Part shown: piece after piece, positions 1 to 8,549 of the stretch
How positions within the stretch are numbered: the stretch's first letter is position 1
How the letters are laid out: each line of letters begins with the position of its first letter
Source of the DNA: Betaproteobacteria bacterium HGW-Betaproteobacteria-14
GTDB lineage: Bacteria; Pseudomonadota; Gammaproteobacteria; Burkholderiales; Rhodocyclaceae
Length of the DNA stretch: 58,978 bases
Direction of reading: 5' to 3'
NCBI GenBank assembly: GCA_002840845.1
Contig: PHCS01000017.1
Location: 1 to 58,978, forward strand
Notes under the pieces: generated by a model
The model's database searches: none
Told to the model about the DNA's origin: nothing
What the model saw: the letters and a program-made list of their open reading frames with translations, nothing else
Translations under genes and position numbers: made by a program

Positions 1-42
1 CCCCAGCACGGCGACCACCGAGACGGCGATGAGAAAACGCAT
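1..42 (-). CDS. Partial gene, N-terminus of a secreted or membrane protein
   Basis: A minus-strand frame opens with ATG at 42 and leaves the window after 14 codons (MRFLIAVSVVAVLG). The visible residues are hydrophobic, as in a signal peptide or first membrane helix. An AGGA ribosome-binding sequence sits five bases before the ATG. It lies about 20 bases downstream of the TusA-like gene on the same strand, so it is probably the next gene of that operon. The product cannot be named from so little sequence. Confidence 0.45.
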   Translation of the reverse strand, partial: MRFLIAVSVVAVLG

Positions 43-62
43 GAGGATCCTGGCCGCCACAG

Positions 63-368
63 TCAGTCCTTCTTGATGTAGACCCGCCAGCAGGTGGGGT
101 CCTTGATGGTTTCCAGGTGCGTGGCGTTGAGTTCGTGGCACATCGGCGGCAGCGCCTCGACCGAGGAGGGGTTGTCCACCATCACCTCGACCACGGCGCC
201 AGGGCCGACCTCGCCCACCGCCTTCTTCGTCATCAGCTGCGGGCGCGGGCAGGAATCGCCGCGGCAATCCACCTTGCGCGCCACCTGAATGCGGCTGCCG
301 TCGGAGAGGACGGCTTCGCCGCCTGCCGATCCTTCCTCGACCTTCTTCTTCGATCCGAACAATCCCAT
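63..368 (-). CDS. TusA-like sulfur carrier protein
   Basis: A 101-residue protein of the TusA/SirA/YeeD family, which carries sulfur as a persulfide. The family signature is present: D34-C35-R36-G37 followed by the C40-P-R-P motif, where Cys40 would be the sulfur-accepting residue. A charged N-terminal extension of about 30 residues precedes the fold and has no obvious signal peptide, so it should be cytoplasmic. It follows two YeeE/YedE half-transporters, the arrangement known from the thiosulfate uptake pair TsuA-TsuB (YeeE-YeeD). The likely job is to accept sulfur from the membrane transporter. Family assignment is secure; the exact sulfur donor is inferred. Confidence 0.88.
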   Translation of the reverse strand: MGLFGSKKKVEEGSAGGEAVLSDGSRIQVARKVDCRGDSCPRPQLMTKKAVGEVGPGAVVEVMVDNPSSVEALPPMCHELNATHLETIKDPTCWRVYIKKD

Positions 369-395
369 TTCACGTCTCCCGTTTCAAAATCGCGT

Positions 396-1046
396 TCAGG
401 CAGCCTGCGCCTTGGCGGCTTCCACCGGCGTCTCGGCCGCTTCCTTCTGGTGCATCTCGTGCTGCGCCTGCTGCGCTCGCTCGCGGCGCAGGATGGCGCG
501 GTAGATGGCGAAAAGCACGGCGGACTGGATCAGGCCGAAGACGACGGCAGGAATGCCCAGCTTGTCCTGCAGGGTACGCGCATTGGCGAAACCGAGCTGC
601 AGCGCCTCCAGATTGGGCTCTCCCGTCATGCTGGCCGGCGCCGGCGGCCAGTAGTTCCACGACCACACCAGCGAGAAGAGGAACATGCCGACGAAGGTGA
701 ACAGCAGCGCCCAGGCGGCGCCGATGTTGCCCTCGCCCGCCTTCACCCAGGTGGACACGGTGCATGCGCCCGCCAGCACCATGCCGATGCCGAAGAGGAA
801 GAGGCCGGCGAAGGTGTTCAGGCCGACATCGAAACTCATCGGGTGCCCGGCGCCCACCGTCATGAAGCCGGTGAAGCCGACGGAAAGGATCATCATCGCC
901 ACCAGCAGTGCCTTGGTGTTGCGGTAGGTCTTGAACATGATGGCGTCGCGCAGCGCGGCGGTATTGCAGAAGCGCGAGCGCTGCACCAGCAGGCCGACGA
1001 TGGAACCGAAGAGGAACGCGACCAGACATTCTGCAACAGGGGACAT
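396..1046 (-). CDS. YeeE/YedE family sulfur transporter, second half
   Basis: A 216-residue membrane protein with several hydrophobic segments and the cysteines expected of YeeE/YedE (TsuA-like) proteins: Cys27 in an R-x-R-F-C-N context and Cys95 in a G-A-C-T-V-S-T-W context. In TsuA such cysteines contact thiosulfate during uptake. A GGAGAG ribosome-binding site precedes the ATG at 1046. It is about half the length of single-chain TsuA and pairs with the next gene, as in two-gene PmpA/PmpB-type systems. The acidic and Lys/Gln-rich tail is cytoplasmic by prediction. Which sulfur compound moves is not shown by the sequence. Confidence 0.82.
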   Translation of the reverse strand: MSPVAECLVAFLFGSIVGLLVQRSRFCNTAALRDAIMFKTYRNTKALLVAMMILSVGFTGFMTVGAGHPMSFDVGLNTFAGLFLFGIGMVLAGACTVSTWVKAGEGNIGAAWALLFTFVGMFLFSLVWSWNYWPPAPASMTGEPNLEALQLGFANARTLQDKLGIPAVVFGLIQSAVLFAIYRAILRRERAQQAQHEMHQKEAAETPVEAAKAQAA

Positions 1047-1056
1047 AAGCTCTCCT

Positions 1057-1551
1057 TCAGCCTTCCAGTATCTTTTTGTAGATCAACGAGCCGACCCAGG
1101 CGCCGGCGAGGATGCCGGAGATGGCCAGGTAGCCGCCGAGGTTCATCTCGGACCCCATGCCGAAGAAGGTCGACACGTTGCAGACGAAAGCGAGGCGGAT
1201 GCCGATGCCCATGAGCAGGCCGCCGATGGTGATGAGCAGCCATTCCGAGGCGCGGCGCGGCATGCGCCAGTAGAACTCCTTGCTCAGCACCGCGCCGACG
1301 AAGGCGCCGAAGAACATGCCGAGGCTGATGTAGATCTTCCAGTAGTCCGCGTGCGGCGGGAACACCAGCTGCCAGAAGGGAATGCGCTGCAGTTCGTCGC
1401 CGAGGAAGAACTGGGCGATGAGCCCGGTCATCATGGTCTCGCCGCCGCCCACCGTCCACGCGCCGACGATGAGGAAGAGGAAGATATCCAGCACGGCGAT
1501 CGCCGCCAGGGCGATCACGGGGTCCAGGGTCTTGCGGAAAAACTCCATCAT
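1057..1551 (-). CDS. YeeE/YedE family sulfur transporter, first half
   Basis: A 164-residue membrane protein, first gene of the minus-strand sulfur operon, with a strong AGGAGG-type site directly before the ATG. It has about four hydrophobic segments and Cys124 in the motif V-C-N-V-S-T-F-F-G, matching the conserved cysteine region of YeeE/YedE permeases. The second half follows ten bases downstream, so the two chains probably assemble into one transporter that hands sulfur to the TusA-like protein at the operon end. It could be mistaken for a DUF395-type hypothetical; the context settles the family. Confidence 0.82.
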   Translation of the reverse strand: MMEFFRKTLDPVIALAAIAVLDIFLFLIVGAWTVGGGETMMTGLIAQFFLGDELQRIPFWQLVFPPHADYWKIYISLGMFFGAFVGAVLSKEFYWRMPRRASEWLLITIGGLLMGIGIRLAFVCNVSTFFGMGSEMNLGGYLAISGILAGAWVGSLIYKKILEG

Positions 1552-1797
1552 GCCTCCTGATGGGCCGCGCCCAGAAGGGCTGGCGAAGCCGCCCTGAAGA
1601 AGTACTCCTGGGGTGCCCCGAAGGGAGCATGCGCCCCCTCGGGGGGCAGCGAACGTATGTGAGCGTGGGGGCTCATTTGTTTCCTCCTCGATCAGGCTGG
1701 CATCAGCCGGCGTTCTTCTTGTATGCTGCAGATTCTATTGGCCGGACGGCCGGGGCTGGTGGTAATTATTGCCAACAGCGCAAAGAAAGGAAACCGC
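1552..1797. promoter_or_regulatory. Divergent intergenic region between the sulfur operon and the RHH gene
   Basis: This 246-bp gap must hold the promoters for both flanking genes. It contains a GC hairpin around 1632-1646 (GCCCCCTCGGGGGGC) and, on the plus strand, a ribosome-binding sequence AAAGGAAA just before the ATG at 1798. No convincing -35/-10 pair stands out on either strand. Confidence 0.4.
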
Positions 1798-2136
1798 ATG
1801 AATATCTATCTGGATGCCGGCGACGTGCTGGACCACATGTTCAATGCCTGCACGACCTCGCAGATCAATGAATTCATTCCCGAAAAGCGCGGCTTCCGCA
1901 TCCATGGGCACAGCACCACCATCTCGCTGGAGCGGGCCTTCTGGAGCGTGCTGGAGGACATGGCGCGCGACGCCAACCAACCGCTCGCGCGCCTCATCGA
2001 GCGGGTGCACGACGGTTGCCTGGTGGCCAACGACAAAAACATCGCCTCCTGCCTGCGCGTGATCTGCCTCAAGTATCTCAACATCTACAGCGGCGGCACC
2101 CCGACGGCGCGTGCCGAGCTGACGCGGGCGGCGTAG
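1798..2136 (+). CDS. Ribbon-helix-helix domain protein
   Basis: A 112-residue protein. Residues about 30-75 read as a ribbon-helix-helix fold: a short strand (G-F-R-I-H-G-H-S-T-T-I) followed by two helices with the pattern S-L-E-R-A-F-W and L-A-R-L-I-E-R-V, as in RHH_4 proteins. Such proteins bind DNA as dimers or act as small regulators. The ATG at 1798 is preferred over one at 1723 because it has an adjacent AAAGGAAA site. It diverges from the sulfur transporter operon, which makes that operon one possible target; this is inference. No toxin or partner gene adjoins it. Confidence 0.7.
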   Translation: MNIYLDAGDVLDHMFNACTTSQINEFIPEKRGFRIHGHSTTISLERAFWSVLEDMARDANQPLARLIERVHDGCLVANDKNIASCLRVICLKYLNIYSGGTPTARAELTRAA

Positions 2137-2143
2137 GCCGCGC

Positions 2144-2168
2144 GAAAGTCAGCCGCCACGGCACGGCG
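2144..2168 (-). repeat. Dispersed motif copy A (CGCCGT-N10-CTGACTTTC)
   Basis: Exact match to both halves on the minus strand, ten bases apart. It lies between the stop of the RHH gene and the terminator of the Met/Gly-rich gene. See the finding on the dispersed motif. Confidence 0.75.
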
Positions 2169-2195
2169 AAAAAAACGGCCCGCATGCAGCGGGCC
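2169..2195 (-). terminator. Rho-independent terminator of the Met/Gly-rich protein gene
   Basis: Read on the minus strand, a seven-base-pair stem (GGCCCGC / GCGGGCC, loop of five) is followed by a T run encoded by the A tract at 2169-2175. It sits about 25 bases after the stop codon at 2219. Confidence 0.8.
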
Positions 2196-2218
2196 GCCTT
2201 GACCATTCGATCCCGGTA

Positions 2219-2605
2219 TTACTTGTAGAAGCCGCGCGCCTTCATGCGCTCGCAGGCGTTCTGGCGCGGCGCCGGCAGCGTGGCGCCCTTCTCCTTGGCG
2301 CGCGCCTCCATCTGCTTGTGCTGCGCCTCCTGCGCGGCCTTGCATTCCTCGTAGGTCTTCGCCGACATCATGGCGTTGTGGTGCGCGGTGCGCTCCTCCG
2401 GCGTCATCAGGCTCCAGCCGGGCGTGTTGTCCTGGTTGAACTGGTAGCGCATGCCCGGACCGCCGCCGGGGCCCATGCCACCCCCCGGTCCCATGCCGGG
2501 ACCCATGCCGCCACCGGGGCCCATGCCCTGGCCGGGTTGCGCGACTGTTACGGCAGGCGCCATGGTGGCGAGAAGCACTGCCAGGGCAATAATTGCGTGT
2601 CTCAT
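2219..2605 (-). CDS. Secreted Met/Gly-rich protein of unknown function
   Basis: A 128-residue protein with a clear signal peptide (about residues 1-22, cleavage near A-V-T-V-A-Q). It continues with a low-complexity segment of G-M-G-P-G repeats (about residues 26-51) and then a conserved-looking C-terminal region containing M-T-P-E-E-R-T-A-H and Y-E-E-C-K-A, with two cysteines. Methionine-rich periplasmic segments often bind copper, and proteins of this shape occur beside metal-resistance genes, but no function is established here. It has its own terminator and lies downstream of the arsenic operon on the same strand. Confidence 0.7.
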   Translation of the reverse strand: MRHAIIALAVLLATMAPAVTVAQPGQGMGPGGGMGPGMGPGGGMGPGGGPGMRYQFNQDNTPGWSLMTPEERTAHHNAMMSAKTYEECKAAQEAQHKQMEARAKEKGATLPAPRQNACERMKARGFYK

Positions 2606-2773
2606 GGCTCGATCCTTTCCGATAGTCGGGGAATACCCGGCGTTTCCGGCCGGGTTTGTCGTGATGGACTGGACAAAGATAGCCTTCCCGGGACGAATGT
2701 CAAATTCCTCACGCGCGCTCCAGCGTCGCCCCGTCCGGCGTTCGCCGCCTGCGCGGGAGCCGGCCTGGATGTG

Positions 2774-3004
2774 TCAGAGCCAACCCTCGACCTTGGCGCG
2801 GGCAGGCACGCCGCCGGCGTGCACCACCTTGCCGTCAACCACCACGCCCGGCGTGGACAGGACGCCCCAGGTCATGATCTGTTTCAGGTCCTCGATTTTT
2901 TCGAGCTGCACTTCGACGCCCTTTTCCTTGGCGACATCCTCGATGAGTTTCAGCGTGTTCTTGCAATTGGCGCAACCGGTGCCGAGCACCTTGATGTTCT
3001 TCAT
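2774..3004 (-). CDS. Small redox thioredoxin (TM0996/MTH895-type)
   Basis: A 76-residue thioredoxin-fold protein with the redox motif C11-A-N-C14 and a T-P-G segment (Pro52) that fits the family's cis-proline. This compact glutaredoxin-like family is often encoded beside ArsP/YraQ-type permeases and ArsR regulators. The ATG at 3004 has an AAGGAG site seven bases upstream. It is the last gene of the arsenic operon and may reduce a metalloid or keep the permease cysteines reduced; that role is inference. Confidence 0.85.
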   Translation of the reverse strand: MKNIKVLGTGCANCKNTLKLIEDVAKEKGVEVQLEKIEDLKQIMTWGVLSTPGVVVDGKVVHAGGVPARAKVEGWL

Positions 3005-3014
3005 GACGTTCTCC

Positions 3015-3074
3015 TTAATGGATGCAGCGGCGAGCCTGGCCCTTTGCGGTCGGGATGCAGGGGAATTCGGCCAT
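3015..3074 (-). CDS. Possible 19-residue mini-protein in the arsenic operon
   Basis: An ATG at 3074, eleven bases after the permease stop, has a strong GAGGAG site seven bases upstream and opens a 19-codon frame (MAEFPCIPTAKGQARRCIH) ending just before the thioredoxin gene. It is basic and has two cysteines. Spacing and ribosome-binding site favour translation, but a frame this short could be chance; no family is recognised. Confidence 0.4.
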   Translation of the reverse strand: MAEFPCIPTAKGQARRCIH

Positions 3075-3085
3075 GGGAAGGCTCC

Positions 3086-4138
3086 TCAAAGAACGGCGTT
3101 GAAAACGAAGCCGACCAGCAGGATGCCGCTCGCCACCACGCCGGCGAAAATCGCGATCAGCTTCACCTTGAGCACCTTGCGCAGGATGATGAACTCCGGC
3201 AGCGACAGCGCAATCACGCTCATCATGAAGGCCAGCACCGTGCCGAGCGCCGCGCCCTTCGCCAGCAGCGCCTCCACCACCGGGATGATGCCTGCGGCGT
3301 TGGTGTACATCGGCACGCCGAGCAGCACCGCCGCCGGCACCGACCACCAGGCATCGCGGCCCATGATCGAGGCCATGAAATCCTCCGGCACGTAGCCGTG
3401 GATGAGGGCGCCCGCGGCGATGCCGGCGACGATGTAGGGCCAGACCTTGCCGACGATTTCCCTGACGTGGTGCCGGCCGGAGGCGAAGCGCTCCGACCAG
3501 CTCATGCCCTCGGGAATGCCCGCCTCTTCGGCCTGCGCCGCCCGGGCCATCTCGCGCACCCAGTCCTCCAGCAGGTGTTCCAGCTTCAGCCAGCCGATCA
3601 CCCAGCCTGCAACAATCGCCACGCCGAGCCCCATGCCCAGGTAGAGCGCGGCCACCTTCCAGCCGAACATCGCGAGGAGCAGGCCGAGCGCGATTTCGTT
3701 GACCATCGGCGCCGAGATCAGGAAGGAGAAGGTCACGCCCATCGGCACGCCGGCCATGAGGAAGCCCATGAACAGCGGCACCGCCGAACAGGAGCAGAAC
3801 GGCGTGACGACGCCGAGGCCGGCCGCCATGACGTTGCCGGCGCCCGCGCGCCGGCCCGCCAGCAGCGCGCGCGTGCGCTCGGGTGAGAAGAAGGTCTGGA
3901 TCACGCCCATGACGAAGACGATGAGCGTCAGGAGCAGCAGCACCTTGGGCGTGTCGTAGATGAAGAAATGCACCGCCTCGGCCAGATGCGTGCCGCGTTC
4001 CAGCGGCATGAGTTCGAGCGCCGCGTCGGCGATGGGCGTCAGGCTGGCGTAAAGGACGGCCCAGACGCCGAGCAATGCCAGGACGGCGGCCCAGACGGCG
4101 CGGCTGTCGGGATGGGGAGTTGTCGTTTGGGCCGTCAT
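3086..4138 (-). CDS. Two-cysteine metal/metalloid permease (ArsP/SO_0444-like, DUF318)
   Basis: A 350-residue permease with about eight hydrophobic segments. The signature T-P-F-C-S-C-S-A-V-P (Cys115, Cys117) is typical of the YraQ/ArsP/SO_0444 family, whose members export trivalent organoarsenicals or other soft metals. A second family region, V-P-M-Y-T-N-A-A-G, is also present. Its ATG overlaps the stop of acr3 (ATGA), so the two are translationally coupled. Placement with arsR and acr3 supports metalloid export. Substrate cannot be chosen between methylated arsenic and metals from sequence alone. Confidence 0.82.
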   Translation of the reverse strand: MTAQTTTPHPDSRAVWAAVLALLGVWAVLYASLTPIADAALELMPLERGTHLAEAVHFFIYDTPKVLLLLTLIVFVMGVIQTFFSPERTRALLAGRRAGAGNVMAAGLGVVTPFCSCSAVPLFMGFLMAGVPMGVTFSFLISAPMVNEIALGLLLAMFGWKVAALYLGMGLGVAIVAGWVIGWLKLEHLLEDWVREMARAAQAEEAGIPEGMSWSERFASGRHHVREIVGKVWPYIVAGIAAGALIHGYVPEDFMASIMGRDAWWSVPAAVLLGVPMYTNAAGIIPVVEALLAKGAALGTVLAFMMSVIALSLPEFIILRKVLKVKLIAIFAGVVASGILLVGFVFNAVL

Positions 4139-5226
4139 GAATTCTCCTTGGCTCGGGCAGCGCCGCGCTCGTACCAGCCCTTGCTGGCGTTGACCACCTT
4201 CACCACCAGCAGCATCACCGGCACCTCGATCAGCACGCCGACCACGGTGGCCAGCGCCGCGCCGGATTCGAAACCGAACAGGCTGATGGCGGCGGCCACG
4301 GCCAGTTCGAAGAAGTTGCTGGCGCCGATCAGCGCCGACGGGCAGGCGACGCTGTGCTGCTCGCCCACTGCGCGGTTGAGCCAGTAGGCCAGCGCGGAAT
4401 TGAAGAACACCTGGATGAGGATCGGCACCGCCAGCAGGGCGATGACGAGCGGCTGGCGCAGGATGGCCTCGCCCTGGAAGGCGAACAGCAGCACCAGCGT
4501 GGCGAGCAGCGCGGCGATCGACCAGGGGCCGAGCTTCGCCATGGTTGCGTCGAAGTGCGCCTGTCCCTTTTTCAGCAGCGCGCGGCGCCAGAGCTGCGCC
4601 AGCGCCAGCGGGATGACGATGTAGAGCACGACGGAAGTCACCAGCGTATCCCACGGCACCGTGATCGCGGAGATGCCGAGCAGCAGGCCGACGATGGGCG
4701 CGAAGGCGAAGATCATGATGGTGTCGTTCACCGCCACCTGGGAGAGCGTGAACAGCGGGTCGCCGTTCGACAGCCGGCTCCAGACGAAGACCATCGCCGT
4801 GCACGGTGCGGCAGCGAGCAGGATCAGGCCGGCGATGTAGGAATCGATCTGTTCCGCCGGCAGCAGCGGCGCGAAGATCTGGCGGATGAACAGCCAGCCG
4901 AGGAAGGCCATCGAGAAGGGCTTCACCAGCCAGTTGACGAACAGCGTCACGCCGATGCCGCGCACATGGCGGCGCACCTGGTGCAGCGCGCCGAAATCCA
5001 CCTTCACCAGCATCGGGATGATCATCACCCAGATGAGCAGGCCGACCGGGAGGTTCACCCGCGCCACTTCCATGCGGCCCAGCGCCTGGAACGGCGCCGG
5101 CAGCATCTGGCCGAGCGCGATGCCGGCGACGATGCAGAGGAACACCCACAGCGTCAGCCAGCGCTCGAAGAGGTTCATGGGCGCGCCGGCAGCGGCGCGG
5201 ACGGTGACTTCGCATTGCGCGCTCAC
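4135..5226 (-). CDS. acr3: Arsenite efflux transporter, ACR3 family
   Basis: A 363-residue, ten-helix membrane protein of the ACR3 class. The conserved fourth-helix motif A-P-C142-T-A-M-V-F-V-W is intact; this cysteine is required for As(III) extrusion in characterised members. The start is GTG at 5226, with GGAGG eight bases upstream; an internal ATG at 5178 would remove the conserved leader M-S-A-Q-C-E. It expels arsenite across the inner membrane and is the core resistance gene of the operon arsR-acr3-permease-thioredoxin. Confidence 0.93.
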   Translation of the reverse strand: MSAQCEVTVRAAAGAPMNLFERWLTLWVFLCIVAGIALGQMLPAPFQALGRMEVARVNLPVGLLIWVMIIPMLVKVDFGALHQVRRHVRGIGVTLFVNWLVKPFSMAFLGWLFIRQIFAPLLPAEQIDSYIAGLILLAAAPCTAMVFVWSRLSNGDPLFTLSQVAVNDTIMIFAFAPIVGLLLGISAITVPWDTLVTSVVLYIVIPLALAQLWRRALLKKGQAHFDATMAKLGPWSIAALLATLVLLFAFQGEAILRQPLVIALLAVPILIQVFFNSALAYWLNRAVGEQHSVACPSALIGASNFFELAVAAAISLFGFESGAALATVVGVLIEVPVMLLVVKVVNASKGWYERGAARAKENS

Positions 5227-5348
5227 CGGGCAGCCTCCGCGTCAATCGTCCGCGCCGCGAAGATGGCCGTCTCGCGCGCCTCGCCGAGGCTGCTGCAGAC
5301 GGAATGGCTGGTGCTCAGGACCGGGATACTGAAAATGCGTTGTGGCAT
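5223..5348 (-). CDS. Possible 41-residue ORF between arsR and acr3
   Basis: An ATG at 5348, six bases after the arsR stop, opens a 41-codon frame whose TGA overlaps the GTG start of acr3. The tight spacing on both sides fits a coupled gene, but the ribosome-binding site is weak and the peptide (one cysteine, no membrane segment) matches no family I know. It may be the decayed remnant of another ars gene or simply a spacer. Confidence 0.25.
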   Translation of the reverse strand: MPQRIFSIPVLSTSHSVCSSLGEARETAIFAARTIDAEAAR

Positions 5349-5354
5349 GGGCGA

Positions 5355-5687
5355 TCAGGCAGAGTGAATTTTCCTGCGTGAGGATTTTGCCGGCGGGCAG
5401 GGCTTGCCGCCGCAACAGTTCTCGGTGAGGAAGGCGACGAGTCCGTTCATGGCTTCGAAATCGGCGGAATAGAAGATGAAGCGGCTCTGCTGGCGCGCCT
5501 GCACCAGGCCGGCATTGGCCAGCTGCGCGAGATGGAAGGACAGCGTCGCCGGCGGCACCTTCAGCCGCGCGCCAATGTCGCCGGCGCACAGCCCTGCCGG
5601 CCCCGCCTCGACCAGCAGGCGGAAGATCGCCAGTCGGGTTTCCTGGGCCAGGGCAGTCAAACAATTGACAGTCTGCTTTATTTCCAT
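5355..5687 (-). CDS. arsR: Arsenic-responsive repressor, ArsR/SmtB family
   Basis: A 110-residue winged-helix repressor. The recognition region spans about residues 37-62 (G-D-I-G-A-R-L-K then A-T-L-S-F-H-L-A-Q-L). The C-terminal cluster C91-C92-G-G-K-P-C97 matches the three-cysteine As(III) site of the AfArsR subgroup rather than the E. coli type. Arsenite binding would release it from its own operon. The start is uncertain: ATG at 5687 gives the usual M-E-I-K-Q beginning, while an in-frame ATG at 5711 adds eight residues. Both ATGs lie in an 8-bp tandem repeat. Confidence 0.92.
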   Translation of the reverse strand: MEIKQTVNCLTALAQETRLAIFRLLVEAGPAGLCAGDIGARLKVPPATLSFHLAQLANAGLVQARQQSRFIFYSADFEAMNGLVAFLTENCCGGKPCPPAKSSRRKIHSA

Positions 5688-5720
5688 ATTTCCATATTTC
5701 CATATTTCCATATTTCCATA
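5681..5720 (-). repeat. Five tandem copies of an 8-bp repeat at the arsR start
   Basis: Unit TATGGAAA on the minus strand, five perfect copies. Each unit carries a GGAAA that can act as a ribosome-binding site and an ATG. Because eight is not a multiple of three, neighbouring ATGs fall in different frames and only those at 5711 and 5687 read into arsR. Gain or loss of a unit would change which ATG, if any, is in frame from a fixed upstream point. Confidence 0.95.
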
Positions 5721-5734
5721 ATAATCGAATTATT
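5720..5734 (-). promoter_or_regulatory. Candidate ArsR operator palindrome
   Basis: A perfect AT-rich inverted repeat, AATAAT-CGA-ATTATT, adjoins the octamer tract upstream of arsR. ArsR-type repressors bind AT-rich imperfect palindromes at this position. A -10-like TTATTAT lies within its downstream arm. The assignment rests on symmetry and location only. Confidence 0.45.
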
Positions 5735-5757
5735 GATCGAAAGGCAATACCTGCGGA

Positions 5758-7088
<1,331 letters not shown>

Positions 7089-7092
<4 letters not shown>

Positions 7093-8549
7093 GCGGCCTC
7101 GGCCAGGGGCAGGGTCACGGTAAAGCGGGTCTCCTCAGGCACGCTTTCAGCGGTAATTTCGCCGCCGAGCTGTTGCACGATCTGGTAGGTGACCCAAAGG
7201 CCTAACCCGTGCCCGCCCTCGCGTTGGGTGGAGAAGGGCTCGAACAAGTGCTCCATGCGCTCCTGCGGAATGTAGTCGCCGTTGTTGCCGACCCGGACGC
7301 GCAGGGCCTGGCCTTCGCGCTCCACGCTGCACGCAACCGAGCCCTCTCGCGGAGCCGCCTGGATGGCGTTCAACATGAGGTTGATCAGTACCTGCCGCAC
7401 CAGGGTTGAAGGCAGCGGCAGCGTTTCGTCGATGCCGTTGCGCCAATCGAAGCGCACCCGCTTGCGATTGGCATCGATCTGCACCAGGGTGTGCGTGTCC
7501 TCGATGTCCTGCCGCGTGAGGTGATGGCTCTGCATCTTCGATTCGACCAGCAGCGCGGAGACCGTATCCTTGATCTGCACCAGGCCGCGTTCGACGAGCG
7601 AGAGGGTGCGGGCCGCCAGGGGATCGTCATTGCCGTGGCGGCGATAGGTGCTGATGGCGTTGAGCATGCCGCCGAGCGGATTGTTGATCTCGTGCGCCAC
7701 TCCGGACGCCAGCCGGCCGACGGCGGCGAGACGTTCCGACACCATCACCTCGCGCTCCAGCGCCTGTTTCTCGCGCAGGCCCTGCAGCATGCCCTTGAAG
7801 GCCGCGCCGAGCTGACCGATCTCGTCCTTCGATTCATAGATACGTATGTCTTCGTCGACGGGGATCTCCTTGCCGATCCTGCCCATGTTGTGCGCGAGAT
7901 CGACCAGCGGCTTGGCGAAGCGCTGTCCCCAGTACCAGCTGGCCGGCAGGAGCAGCACCAGCACCGCCACGGTGATCAGGCCGGCCCGCTTGGCGATACC
8001 GAAGAAGCGCGGCAGGAAGGCGCTCTTGGAATAGCCCATGATCAGCGTGCCGAGGCGTACGCCGTCCGAGATGATCGGCGTCACCATGTAAATGGTCTCG
8101 GAGCCCTTGACTTCGACGGCGCGCGTATCCGGGTCATTGTATTTGGCCACGGCCTGCCACAGCTCGTAGAAATCGGTATTGGCGCGGGACGGATCGGACA
8201 GCATCGGGTACTGCTTGGGGTCGGTCGCCACGAAAACGCGCTGGTTGGCATCGAGCACCATGACCAGCGCCGCCGTCTGCGGGCTGACTTCCGGCGGGCC
8301 GCCATGGAAGGGGGAGTTGATGATCTCGTAGGCCCGCCACGGATCGTCATGCGTAAGCGGGGCCACCAGCGTGTTGGCCAGCACCCGCCCGAGATGTCCG
8401 GAGGTGGTCGCCAGATCCTGTCGCAATTCGTCGTACTCGCGGAAGATGAGCGAAGCCGTCACCAGCAGCGCCGTGATCAGCACCAGCACGCTGCCACGCA
8501 GCGGTATCTTGTAGCGGAAGCTGAGGTCGTGCAGGCGAAGCATTTTCAT
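7089..8549 (-). CDS. Membrane sensor histidine kinase
   Basis: A 486-residue kinase: first membrane helix (about 18-36), periplasmic double-Cache-like sensor region (about 40-185), second helix (about 190-207), HAMP-like linker, dimerisation domain with the phospho-accepting H286-E-I-N-N-P, and an ATPase domain with G-L-G-L-W at the end. It lies between the periplasmic PhnD-like gene and the activator gene, overlapping both by four bases, so the three products are made together. The PhnD-like protein probably presents the ligand to its periplasmic domain. The signal is unknown. Confidence 0.92.

Noticed and set aside
2451..2530. Near-tandem GGGCCCATGCC units in the Met/Gly-rich gene as a slippage tract
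   Set aside because: Units are of unequal length and stay in frame; they encode the G-M-G-P-G segment, so no phase-switch is implied.
5242..5703. A second frame starting in the octamer repeat and running through arsR
   Set aside because: Its translation has no family features; it matters only as the out-of-frame product if a repeat unit changes.
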